Part shown: piece after piece, positions 47,109 to 57,734 of the stretch | How the letters are laid out: the number at the start of each line of letters is the position of its first letter | Position numbering within the stretch: position 1 is the first letter of the stretch | NCBI GenBank assembly: GCA_036346375.1 | Contig: CM070520.1 | Span: 44,969,854-45,033,853, forward strand | DNA length: 64,000 nucleotides | Source of the DNA: Guadua angustifolia | Taxonomy: Eukaryota > Streptophyta > Magnoliopsida > Poales > Poaceae | Reading direction: 5' to 3' | Notes under the pieces: model-generated | Databases searched by the model: none | Seen by the model: the letters and a program-made list of their open reading frames with translations, nothing else | Told to the model about the DNA's origin: nothing | Made by a program: the position numbers and the translations under genes

Positions 47109-47609
47109 ATGATCAGAAGTCGATTGAGGGAGGCTCAGTCTCGTCAGAAAAGTTATGCTGATAATCGTCGGCGTGACTTAAGTTTCGAAGTTGGAGACCT
47201 TGTTTATCTTAAGGTCTCTCCACTTCGTGGTGTTCGCCGATTTCAGGTTCGAGGAAAATTAGCACCGCGATATGTTGGGCCATATCGGATTTTGGAGAAG
47301 ATGGGAGAAAAAGCGTATCGACTGGAACTTCCACCTCAGTTGGCTAGTGTTCACAATGTTTTTCATGTATCACAACTTAGAAAGTGCCTTCGTCTTCCAT
47401 CTGAACTCACCCAAGTTGAAGAACTTGACCTACAACCCGATTTGTCTTATCGAGAGCGTCCAATCAAGGTTCTCGAAGAAGCGGAACGCCATACTCGTAA
47501 CAAATCTCACAAGATGGTGAAGGTTCAATGGAGCAACCACTCCGAAGAAGAAGCAACGTGGGAGCGCGAAGATCGCCTTAGAGAAGAATATCCTGATTTC
47601 TTCCGTTAG
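47109..47609 (+). CDS. Element C integrase C-terminus with chromodomain
   Basis: An intact end of the pol frame, 166 codons. It has the QSRQKSYADNRRRDL linker, GDLVYLKVSPL, the GPY/F module (GKLAPRYVGPYRIL), VHNVFHVSQLRKC, and a C-terminal chromodomain (VKVQWSNHSEEEATWERED) that in chromoviruses is thought to guide insertion to heterochromatin. It is continuous with the upstream integrase in origin; the ATG at 47109 is internal. It ends naturally about 40 bp before the 3' LTR. Confidence 0.88.
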   Translation: MIRSRLREAQSRQKSYADNRRRDLSFEVGDLVYLKVSPLRGVRRFQVRGKLAPRYVGPYRILEKMGEKAYRLELPPQLASVHNVFHVSQLRKCLRLPSELTQVEELDLQPDLSYRERPIKVLEEAERHTRNKSHKMVKVQWSNHSEEEATWEREDRLREEYPDFFR

Positions 47610-47649
47610 ACCGACCAAATCTCGGGTCGAGATTTTTGTAAGAGGTAGA

Positions 47650-50600
47650 TCAGAACATCCCGAAAATTAACAAAGGAAATGCTATAATATGAATTTGCAT
47701 TTTGAGTATTTTTGAGTTTCATGGAATTTATGGCTTTTCTTGAATTGATTTCTTGGATTTTGGGTTGCAAAGACAAGTAAAGGAAATGGGAGAAATTAAA
47801 GGAACCAAAGAAGAGTTTGGGAATAAATTATTTTCTGAATCCAAATTGATGGGGAGATCAATTTACACACTAATAAAAGATACAAATGTCAATTGGAATA
47901 TTAAAAATGAAGAGAGAGGTCAAGCTTGACTAGAAGCGATTACCATCTGAAATTTGAAAAATGTCCAGAGCTCACCTCCAAATGAAACATTTATCAAGTC
48001 ACCTCGATATAGTATTTACCATTGGTAAAAATCTCGAGAGTTATTAGATGGGATAAAGCCCCAATTAAATCAAAAGCAAAACAACAAAAGTTGAAAAACA
48101 CAATGTCGAATTTTTATAAATTCTTTGGAGCAACATCTTGAGCTGAAAATATTATCTCGAGAATCCTTGTCTCAAATCCTTTAGAAAAAAAAGTTTCAAA
48201 AATTTTACGAAAAGATTTGAATCGTCAGTAATTCAAACACGTAAATAGAAATTGATGCACTATGTCATATCGTAGTTTTAGTAAAAATTTGGTGACTATT
48301 TTGATCCCGCCACACGAAGCTTGTCTATTGCCGTAAGAGAGTATGCGAGAAAGTGGGCAAAATGTGCTAAAGAAGCTTAGTGGAAAATTAATGCAAGTCC
48401 TTTGCCTTTGACCAAAATCCAACCTTTAAGCAAATGCTTGCCCTCAACGCCATGTGGGTCCAAATCCCACCACCACCTCTTCTTTGATTGTTTCTCGCTC
48501 GGTTCTTCTCCTCCTCGAGCGAAGTTGCTCTCGCTCTCTCTCGATCCTTGCTGAGTCACTCGCTTTGCGGTCAGACCGAGCTCCTCCCGAGTCACTCAAT
48601 GGCCATGGCTAGCTCGATGGCGACGCTGCCTTCGCTAAAGCCCGAGACTTCCCAATTACAGCGACTACGCCATGGTATCCGAGAGAGGCTGCAGCGCTGC
48701 ATTCGGTGTTCTCATTCTCGCCGCTGCAAAGGGCCTTAGTCGTCGCGTAGGGCCTCCCCGAGTCGATGGCACTCCCCTGAGCAAACATCGCTTTTCTTCC
48801 CTTTTGCCATTTTTTCGCCAAACGACAAGAATGGGGTGGAGGATGAAATCCCCGTGACTGGTTGCGAGGTACTACGAATCGATTGGTCTGGAGTATCCTT
48901 AAGCATTCCTGAGCTCATTCCTCTGCTTAATTTCAGCCCATTCCGCCCGGAGTGCCGTCGCCACAGGACCCTTCTTCCCCAGATCCGGCGCGCAGGCGGC
49001 AGCTCGTTCCGGCTCATCTCCAACCCGACCACCAGGTGAAATCGCATCCCCTGCCTTCACTGATGCTCGCCGAGCCTTTCTTCCCTGGGATGCTTCGCCG
49101 GCGGCGAGTCGCCAGCGCTCGCCCGTGGTTCCGCCGCCCATCACCAGCGCCGACCACTTTCCCGGCCACCACGGGTCGAGTCGGTACCACCACCGGGTTC
49201 GGCTCGTCGCACTGAAGCTGTAGGTGTCGCCCTTTCCTCCGTTCTGGCCACCGTTCACTAGCGGCGAGGCCGTGAGTACATTCCCCTGTTTCGGTCTCTG
49301 GCATTCGGGCCCCAATGCTAGTGCCTGTGCTACCGAAAGCCAAATAGGGAAGGCGTAATTTCTGGGGGAAAGCACGCTTGCCATTTTTGGAAAGTTCATT
49401 TGTCAGGGATTTTCATACCCAAATAGATTTAAACATTGAATATCTTTTGATCTAGAGGTCCAATTTAGATGAAACCAATTTGTAAATTTGTGTAAAATCC
49501 AATGGAATTAGAATATGCAAAAACATTCTTGAAAGAGTTGGGTGAGAATATTTAAAATGGAAATGCCGAGAAGGGTACTCATGTGCTGAGGGAAAAAAGA
49601 TCAATTGGATTACACCAGAATCAATGGAATCAACTACTGTTGAAATGCTTGTTCTGGAATGAGTTTAGGTGGGTGAAAATATTATGCTTGAAGTTAGTGT
49701 ACCTTGCTAAATAGACCCATTTCAATTAGCTAAAGAGAGAATGAGTACAAAATAAAAATGCTGCAAGAGGAAGTAAGTGGATATCGGCAAATGTAGATGA
49801 TAGAAACTTCTGGGAGTTTGTATGTGTTGAAAAGGAATCAAGAACTATGCCCAGAATAGTTAGAAGCTAAGTTGAATTTTGGCCGATTTTGACGTGGAAC
49901 AATATGGTCATTTAGGCTATTTCAGTGGTAGATTAAATAGCCTTCCCAAATACTAAAATCAGTAAAACCAGTTTAGAAACATTGTACAAAGTTTATATTA
50001 TCACCTTCTGCAAAAATAATTCTATTTGGTTAAGGTTTGCACATTAATCTAGTCAACCCAAAACCCTTAAGTGTCAACTTTTCACTTCTCGATTCTTGCC
50101 GATTTTGCGGAACGTAAACTTTACAATGCCATTCAAGCTTTTTCAACGATGATTATAAAGTCTTGTCTAAAGTGTAAAACTTATGAAATTGGTCTGTGGT
50201 GTTGTCCAAAGTATAGGCTATCCAAATAAGAAGAGATAATCTTATTCCAGCATGTGTAGCCTATTAATTTGGATAGCTTAATAACCCTAAGTAGTCATAT
50301 GTTGAAGGCTGTAATGAGATGAATGAACTAGAGTTTGCAAATGAAGAAAACTATCGTTAAGTCATTTTTATCACCAGAACCTTCCCAAATATTATGTAGA
50401 TTAAGTTAGTAGCCTACAATTGAAGATCTAATTTGTGCAAAACCAATTCTAAGTGAAATCAAATTGAAGTAAAGAAATTAATTACCTATGACCTTATATG
50501 ATCAATTAAGACTTTTCGTTAACTTCATAAAACAACTTATCTAAATCTGAATTTAGTGAAGAAAACCTCGAATTGATCCCTAAGATTTGGCTCTGTAAGA

Positions 50601-52534
50601 ATCTAAGGAAAACAATCTTGCTTGTCTAGTTTTGGCTCTAAGTGCTGCTCAAGCTAAATGCATAAGCAATGTGGTTCCGGAATGTATGTTGAGAGCAGTA
50701 GAGTCAATTCTCTCTGTAACCAGTGAACAATTGTATTAAGCTACACAATTCTAGCATCTTGAAGTAAAAAAAAGGGTAATTAAGGGACTCATAAGAAAGC
50801 AACCCTGGAATCTTGTGCAAAAGTTTTATTCGCTTTCCTATTGGTTTTCTTCCATTCTTTCTTTGCCAGTTTATAATTTTCTAATTGGTTCTTTCGAATT
50901 CGACGTGTAGACGCGGACACCTTCGAGGAGGAAGAGGAGGAGGCAGTTGCCGAGCCAGGATTTGACATTTGCAGCGAAGAGCAAGGCAAGCAAATCCTTG
51001 ACCATGTTGAACCTACTAATTCAACTACCGTATGTTGTTTTTGCGGCTGTATAGTGCATCCGGGTAATTCTCCATAAAAACTGCTATTTTGGGTAAGGTT
51101 AGTACTATTCCTGGAATGTGTGGTTTTCCTTAATTTGATTGATTCTGTGAACCTTGCGAACCATAGTATGCTTAGACATAGTAAATGTCAGTCGGGTATA
51201 ACCGTTACAATTTACACTGCTTAGTTTTGCCGTAGATCGTCATGATGCTTTTAAAATGATTTCACAACTGGTTATTACTCTACTAAAGGTTGTTGATATG
51301 TTGGTTAAAACTTGAAAACCGAAAACTATGCTTTGATGCGAGCGACTATGGGCAATAGCGGTTGTGCAATATGGGCTTTGCACGTAGTGTAGGGTGGAGT
51401 ATCGCCGAGTGTCGGATTAAGGACCGAGCAATGGGGCGCTATTGATCCGAGATTTCCGTGCAACCACGAGGGCTATTATGGGGTAGCCTTAGCCTATTAA
51501 GTTGTTCGGACATGGCTGTGTTCATTGGTAGGCGGAGCTAGCGCAAGCATCCCGTTCGGTTTGCTTGGGCGGGTTTCCACCCACTGCAATGTGCACGCTG
51601 CCATGTTTAGAAACGTTGTGTTGTGTGTGAATGTGGATCCACGGCTTGGGTGTGTGTTTCTAGTTCTATGGCGGGGTTAACGTCCGGGCTGGATCAAAGT
51701 CATGTCTCGAATAATGTAACGGCTATGTATGATCACCTTTGCCGCACACCTAAGGAAGTGTGTCGATGGCCTAGCAAAAGGGTGTTTCATTCCTTGTGGG
51801 TAAAGCTGTACAACTCTGCAGAGTAATAAATCTAATCGATTAGCCGCGCCCGTGGTTATGGGCACTTGGTGAAGTCATTCCAATGCTAGAGTTTTACTTT
51901 TTACAAAATGGGTTGATTCTGTTTTGATAACCAATTGTTCGAGCCGAAGGATCGGCTTGTGTAGAGTTCGCCATTGGGAATGCTATGTTCTGGAACATGT
52001 TTACCTTCTGGAAATTATTCAAATCTCATGCTGTTTCTTGAAAATGCGAATTTCAATCTATTATGGCATATGTTTAAATTCTTTCCGCAAAATGCAAAAT
52101 AACTTATGACCTGTTCTGTTGAAATAGCCTGCATAACTAGTAATTGCATTTGCTATAAAGTCTTGCTGGGTACAAGTTGTACTCATTCTTGCTATCAACT
52201 TTGGTTCAGAAGGAAGTCCCAGTGAAGTGCTGGGAGAAGCGCTCGACCAAGTAGGTTTCGGGGAATTCGCCGATGATTTCTTCTAGGGTGTTTGCCTTGT
52301 CAGATGCCCGTGGGGTTTTGGTTTGGGCATGCTACGGTGCTTTTGGACCTTAAGTTGCCTAGTATCTTCTTTGCTTTTATTTGACTTGTAACTAATGCTT
52401 GTATAATTAACATCTTTAGTAAGCTGTGTAATATAAGCTTGGCTTTTGTTTGTGATATAAATGTTGTAAACATGTGAGTGCTAGCTACTGATCCAGGGAC
52501 TAGTACGGTAATCACATGGAGTTCTGTTCCTCGG
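47650..52534 (+). repeat. Element C 3' LTR (about 4.885 kb, 3' end truncated)
   Basis: The start is set by alignment to 36377; the first bases read CAGAACATCCC instead of TGTAACATCC, and the upstream polypurine tract is also altered (GTAAGAGGTAGAT). The last ~13 bp of the LTR (ATGGGGTCTCACA in the 5' copy) are missing. The Del-type shared block is at about 51715-51870 with CTCTGCAGAG at 51814-51823. Confidence 0.9.
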
Positions 52535-53467
52535 AAAGGAGCATACAACTTACTAGCAGTAAAGATCATTTTTGGGGTATTTGAGAAGGAGCATACAACT
52601 TACTAGCAAAAGGAGCATACAACTTACTATCCAGAAACAAGCACAAAGTGTAACAACGTGATTACAGTCATCACAGAGCAAAATAACAAAATCTAAACGA
52701 CAAAACGGCAAACCATTGCCAAGAACGAACTATCAAAGATATAGAATAAATTGCCGGAACCGGTAAAAGGCACCCGGAGCAGCAAAGAAGCGGAGTTGTC
52801 TTGATGTCGAACTCCAGCGCCACTATAAGCAATTTTGTTAACAATAAGCAAACACCGCACCACCACCGAACTTGCAGACGCTCAACCATTATGAGCAATA
52901 AAGATTCATAAGACAAATATATATATATCGAATCACTAGATACCAATTGATCTATACAACTAAATGTCAAATCTTTGGAAAATTGTTGTTGTCACAAATG
53001 GTCTCAATACTGCCCAATCTTCATCGAACAATAATCCCACTCTTGCAAGGTCCCCAAGCCTCAAAGACTAGCCCCTTTGCAAGCTAAAGATGATTAGCAA
53101 TCACGAGAAAGCGAAAACTTACAAAGCACCAATCTTGTGCAAGGACATGTATAGAGACAACCACCGACATCTCAAACGCAAAGAACGCAACCAAAACTAA
53201 TCACTCGATCGGGTAAGGAGGGCACAAACCCTAGGGTTGGCGAAGGCCGAGGGGAACAATGGCGGATGCAAGGCGGAGGCAAGGCTTCGAGGCGAGGCGG
53301 TGGCGGTGGGGTCGTCGAGGCGAGGAGGACAGCGGTGGGGTCGCTGGAGGCTTCCCGTCGTCGGAGGTCTTTGCAAGCAGCGGGAGGAGGAGGAGATTGG
53401 GGAACAATGGCGGAGTGGAAAAATTGGGGAAGAGGAGGCGGGATGGGTTTATAGGTGCACCATCGGT
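52535..53467. other. CACTA-derived or unassigned DNA with a triplicated 20-bp motif
   Basis: It starts at the broken end of element C with AAGGAGCATACAACTTACTA at 52536-52555, repeated at 52586-52605 and 52610-52629. The rest is AT-rich without a recognised gene, then a GC-rich Gly/Arg-type stretch (53230-53450) with short ORFs that look like the GC-rich flank of a non-autonomous element rather than a gene. Confidence 0.45.
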
Positions 53468-53645
53468 CCGGTTGGTGTGTTCAATCGATCGATGTCTCCA
53501 TCATCTGGGTTGGACACACCAACCGGTATCGATGTGGACATCGATCGATTGAACACACCAACCGGGATCGATGGGTCACTTCAGCCTTGAGGGAGCCCTA
53601 GACACTATCAGTCCCGGTTGCAAACACCAACCGGGATTGATGTTG
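53468..53645. repeat. CACTA-like subterminal inverted motifs, including a 29-bp perfect inverted repeat
   Basis: The 29 bases at 53468-53496 are the exact reverse complement of 53537-53565. The core ACACCAACCGG(G/T)ATCGATG occurs again at about 53512-53530 and, with changes, near 53620, where TCAGTCCCGGTTGCAAAC... forms another inverted pair. Such CCGGTTGGTGTT motifs in both orientations are common near the ends of grass CACTA elements, where they bind an accessory protein. No CACTA terminus is evident nearby. Confidence 0.6.
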
Positions 53646-53700
53646 AAAGACTCAAAACAATTTAGCGCCCATACTAATCGGCAAGAAATCTTCCTCCCCC

Positions 53701-53777
53701 TTGGCTAGCGCGAGGCGCTTGAGTTCGCGGGCTCTCCCGACCGTGAGGTCTCGGGTTCGAGCCCCGCTCGTGCCCCC
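53701..53777 (+). repeat. tRNA-like stretch (SINE- or tRNA-derived)
   Basis: Contains the Pol III B box GGTTCGAGCC at 53754-53763 within a possible T arm and an imperfect A box (GGCTAGCGCGAGG) about 45 bp upstream, followed by a T-rich tail. The acceptor stem does not close and it is not a functional tRNA gene. Confidence 0.5.
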
Positions 53778-53819
53778 TAGCCCTTCTTTTTTCGTCTTTC
53801 TTTTATTTTTTTATTTGTT

Positions 53820-54275
53820 GTTTAACTCTTGTTTCATTAAATAATTTGTAAAAATGCTTTTACCACTTTAGATTTATTTAGTCTTTTTTAAGATTTCTTT
53901 TTTGAATCTCTTGTTTAACTATTGTTTCATTAAATAATTTTTAAAAATGCTTTTACCACTTTAGATTCATTCATTTAGCCTTTTTTTTAAGATTTCTTTT
54001 TTAAATGTCTTGCTTTAACTATTATTTCATTAAATAATTTTAAAAATGCTTTTACAATTTTAGATTCATTTAGCCTTTTTTTAAGATTTCTTTTTTAAAT
54101 CTCTTGTTTAACTCTTGTTTCATTAAATAATTTTTAAAAATACTTTTACCACTTTATATTCATTTAGCCTTTTTTTAAGATTTCTTTTTTGAATCTCTTG
54201 TTTAACTATTGTTTCATTAAATAATTTTTAAAAATGCTTTTACCACTTCACAATATTTTTAAAATCTCTTGTTTA
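53820..54275. repeat. Tandem repeat, ~94-bp unit, about 4.8 copies
   Basis: AT-rich units begin GTTTAACTCTTGTTTCATTA or GTTTAACTATTGTTTCATTA at about 53820, 53912, 54012, 54106 and 54200. Each contains AAAAATGCTTTTACCACTTT and TTTAAGATTTCTTTTTT. Unit lengths are about 92-100 bp and the last is partial. It lies just beyond the 3' end of the CACTA transposase gene. Confidence 0.9.
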
Positions 54276-54539
54276 AAGTTTTTTCTTTACAATATTTTTT
54301 CCAACCATGTAATATAAATTAACATTATGGAAAATTGTAAGAAATAAAGTAATTTTGCACTCTTATAATTCCATTGCAAGCTGTCACCTTGTTATATTAG
54401 TACGAGGACTTTGAACAATATTGTTAGTCAAATATTAGTACAATTTGAGCAAAAATACAGAAAACCACTAGAGGAATGAGAAACTAGTATGTTAGTAGTC
54501 TATTACACCAAAAGCAATCCTTATTTGCTAACATACTTT
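54276..54539. other. AT-rich 3' flank of the CACTA transposase gene
   Basis: About 260 bp with no coding signal. It is the likely 3' untranslated region or intergenic spacer between the two CACTA genes. Confidence 0.5.
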
Positions 54540-57500
54540 GCTTTTACAAGTGATCCTTCATTATGATCGCGCGTCGTTGGGAGATTCCTCTGTATCATTC
54601 AAGACACTAATGTCTCGTCCACCGTGAAAGGAGGTAGCTCGTCGAATCGATTATACTCTTCTTCATCCGTGACGCCTCAACTCCGGCAATCCTTCTTTTA
54701 CCCGAAGAACCACGTGGCGCCTTGGCGATCGCTCTCGCTAGTCTTCTCTTACCTTTTTGGTTTCTTTGTCCATGTCCATCACATAGAATACCGTGTCACA
54801 TCATTAGCGAGGACGAACGGTTCGTCCTATAGGCTACTTGCTTAAGGTCCACAGCTTGTCATACCATACTTATCGATATCCACAAATGTTAGTTTAACCC
54901 ATTGGCACCAAGCAGAGGGACTTTTAATGGCCCGTACTCTAGCTCCCGATCTCCTCTATGAAACCATAGTAGGTGTCCATCTTTCCATTTTGTCCAATGC
55001 ATCTATACTGGACGCCCTTGTTTTGGTTGGTGCTCTTACTATCCCGAGTTGTCGTGTAAAATGTGTACCCATTTATCTCGCACCCTTGAAATGATATGAT
55101 TGTTGTGGGCGGTCCTCGAGCCAAGAGTTTCAATTGTTCATCGTCTGCTGCTTGCCCAACAGCTTGCTTTTGTAACCAAGCTGCGAAATGATCCATTTGC
55201 TCCATCGATCCACTTATCGACTTCTCTGGGTATTGGGCCAGAGACTCATCTCGTGATCATAGATATTCGAGACCACTCTGATTGCTTGTTTCAATCTTGT
55301 GAAATGTGCTTGTTTAAATGTAAGAAGATCGTCGCTATAGGACTCTTTTCTCCCTAAAGTCCCTTTTCCCGTAGCCTCCCTCATGGCGTGATCTGAGGGA
55401 CACCAATCGGATTTAGATCATCCATGTAACTAACACAAACTCGATCACCTCCTCTGTCTTGACACCTGTGCAATGCAGTATACAGGCGAGACCATTCTGA
55501 ACATACTTCTTTAGGATACCCATGTACCTCTCGAAGGGAACATATTGTGGAGGAACACAGTCCGAGAATTTCTATCTCTTTAACAATGTGGACCATGAGA
55601 TGGACCATAATATCAAAGAAGGATGGAGGAAGATCATCTCAAGGCTAACGGACTATTGACCATGTCATCATGCGGACTAGATACATTATTCGCCGATGAC
55701 CTTCTGCGACACCGCGTTGAAGAAAGAACACAGCTTTATGATTGTCCTCGTACCCAATCTGGCGGAATACCTCGCACCGCCACTAGGAGCAATCAGGTCA
55801 TCAACACATGACAATCATGGGATTTTATGTATACGATTTTATTCTCTTTCATGTTTATGAGTCTCCTTATGTTCGAGGAGTATCCAGAAGGGACCTTCAC
55901 ACTGTTCAAGAACTTAATCATGTTTTTTTTCTCTTCCTTGCTCAGAGTGTACCTCGCGGGGTGGAGGTAATGTTGTCCTTTCTCTCTCTTTTCCGGATGA
56001 AGGTCGTTCCTGAGTCCCAATAGTTATAGGTTCTTTCGTGCTTGAAGTGTATCTTTTGACTTACCGTACATATCTAGGAAACCTAGTAGGTTCACGCAGA
56101 CATTCTTCGTGATATGCATGAAGTCTAGTGAGTGGCGGACCTCTAAGTCTTTCCAGTAAGGTAAGTCCCAAAATATTGACTTCTTCTTCCAAATGGCCTT
56201 CGTGTGACCTTGTTCAGTAGACAGGTTTGCTACGAGACCTTTTCCAAATACTACTTTCGGATCCTTTACCAAAGAAAATACAAGCGTCCCCATCGCGATG
56301 CATGGGCTTCTACGCTTTCTTCGTCCCATCAAAATTCTCACCCTTCCTCCGTAATGGGTCCTTCATATGGAGGAACCTCTGGTGGCCCATGTACACAACC
56401 TTTCGAGAGTTTTTAGGTACTTGTTGTCCGTATCCTCTAAGCGGTGGATGCGGGCTTTATATCCTTTGATAGATAGGCCCGATAGATTACCAAGTGCAGG
56501 CGATCGTTGATGGTTACGAATAGCAATGCCGTGAGAGTGAAGTGCTCTCTTTGTACTCATCCCATACACGTACACCATCGTTCCACAGGTGTTACAGATC
56601 TTCAACCAACGGTTTGAGGTACACATCAATGTCGTTTCCAGGTTGCTTCGGGCCTTGGATAAGCAATGGCATCATAATGTACTTCCGCTTCATACACAGC
56701 CAAGGAGGAAGGTTGTAGATACATAGAGTCACGGGCCAAGTGCTGTGACTGCTGCTCATATCGCCGAACGGGTTCATCCCATCCGTACTCAACCCAAACC
56801 TTATGTTCCTTGCATCCTCAGCAAAATCCGGGTATGTTCTATCGACTTTCCTCCACTGGGAGCCATCAGCAACGTGCCTTAGCCTTCCGTCGTCCTTACG
56901 GTCTTCCTTGTGCCAGCGCATCATCTGGGCATGCGCTTTGTTCGCAAATAAACGCTTCAACCGGGGGATTACAGGGAAATACCACACCACCTTAGCAGGA
57001 GGTCTCTTCTTCTTACGCTGCCCCTCTACCTCACCTGGGTCATCACGCTGGTCTTATACCATGAAGTTTTGCACACCGGACAAGCTTCCGAATCCTCATA
57101 CTCATTGCGATAAAGGATACAATCATTACGGCATGCATGTATCTTCTGTACCTCCAACCCCAAAGGGCAGACAACTTGTTTGGCATCGTACGTAGTTTCG
57201 CGGTGTGTTCCCCTCTGGAAGTAACTTCTTTATGAGGCATAACAACTCGTCAATCCCTTATCGGACAATCCATTGGTCGCCTTCCATTGCATCGGTTCTA
57301 GTGTGATACGCAACTTTTTATGGCCCCGTCGACGGTTTGGGTACAACAATGTTCCGTGGTCCTCCCATAGTATTTGGAACTTTTCGCATCGCTCTTTCAT
57401 CGATGTATTCTCCTCTCCATCACGCACATCTGGTCTAGGTCATCATCACCACACTCCCCAATGTATCTTCGAAGAACCGTGTTGACCAGCGTCCGGGATA

Positions 57501-57640
57501 TTGTTGTCCGCCTCTACCGAACCTCGGACTTGTTCCCGAATTTCTGTTTGTGTGGATCCCCCGGGAGAGTTTCTAGGTTGTACACCCGCGAAGGCCCCCT
57601 CTATCGAACCTCGGACTCTATCCAGGGAGAAACCTGTCGA
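54540..57640 (-). pseudogene. CACTA (En/Spm-type) transposase TNP2-like
   Basis: Reading downward: N-terminal KERCEKFQILWEDHGTLLYP (about 57390) and LRITLEPMQWKATNGLSDKG; VQ-x-IHACRNDC-type and EYEDSEACPVCKTSWY (about 57150-57070); VVWYFPVIPRLKRLFAN (56990); GLSTDGMNPFGDMSSSHSTW and PGNDIDVYLKPLVEDL (56770-56595), the Transposase_21 domain; ALGNLSGLSIKGYKA; IFWDLPYWKDLEVRHSLDFM with HITKNVC (about 56170-56100); then the DUF4218-like part (KVPSGYSSNIRRLI...KSHDCHVLM; MVHLMVHIVKEIEILG), EINGYTFYTTTRDSKS and YYGFIEEI (about 55080-54950), ending with a VFYVMDMDKETKK piece. At least six frameshifts or stops. The length and order match TNP2 proteins of grass CACTA elements. Confidence 0.85.
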
Positions 57641-57734
57641 CGAGATGGCACGATGATGGCGCGCTGAGTAGTAGGGGCGGTTAGCTCACCCTGTTATCTC
57701 TCCAGTGGATCCCTACCGTCAGTAGGGAAGGATC
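57641..57734. other. Junction between CACTA transposase and Tat gag remnant
   Basis: About 90 bp. No CACTA terminal repeat and no LTR end is visible. The CACTA 5' end was probably lost here. Confidence 0.4.

Larger units (their letters stand above)
36377..52534 (+). mobile_element. Del/Tekay chromovirus 'C' with 4.9-kb LTRs
   Basis: The 5' LTR starts TGTAACATCCTG at 36377. The 3' LTR starts at about 47650 and is cut about 13 bp short of its end at 52534. The interior, in order: tRNA-Met-type PBS, a degenerate upstream ORF region, gag-protease-RT-RNase H in one frame, broken integrase, and an integrase C-terminus with chromodomain. No target duplication is found because the right end is damaged. 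It lies between the two genes of the CACTA element. It is defective: the RT active site is deleted and the integrase is frameshifted. Confidence 0.92.

Noticed and set aside
47109..47609. A host chromodomain gene
   Set aside because: It follows integrase sequence directly, has the GPY/F module and ends just before the 3' LTR; it is the C-terminus of element C pol.
53237..53590. Gly/Arg-rich ORFs in three frames
   Set aside because: Composition-driven; all three frames are open at once, with no recognised motif.
53701..53777. A functional tRNA gene
   Set aside because: Only the B box is good; the acceptor stem does not close and the A box is poor, so a tRNA-derived repeat is the safer call.
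53820..54275. A CRISPR array
   Set aside because: The repeat is a continuous ~94-bp tandem unit without unique spacers, in plant transposon DNA.
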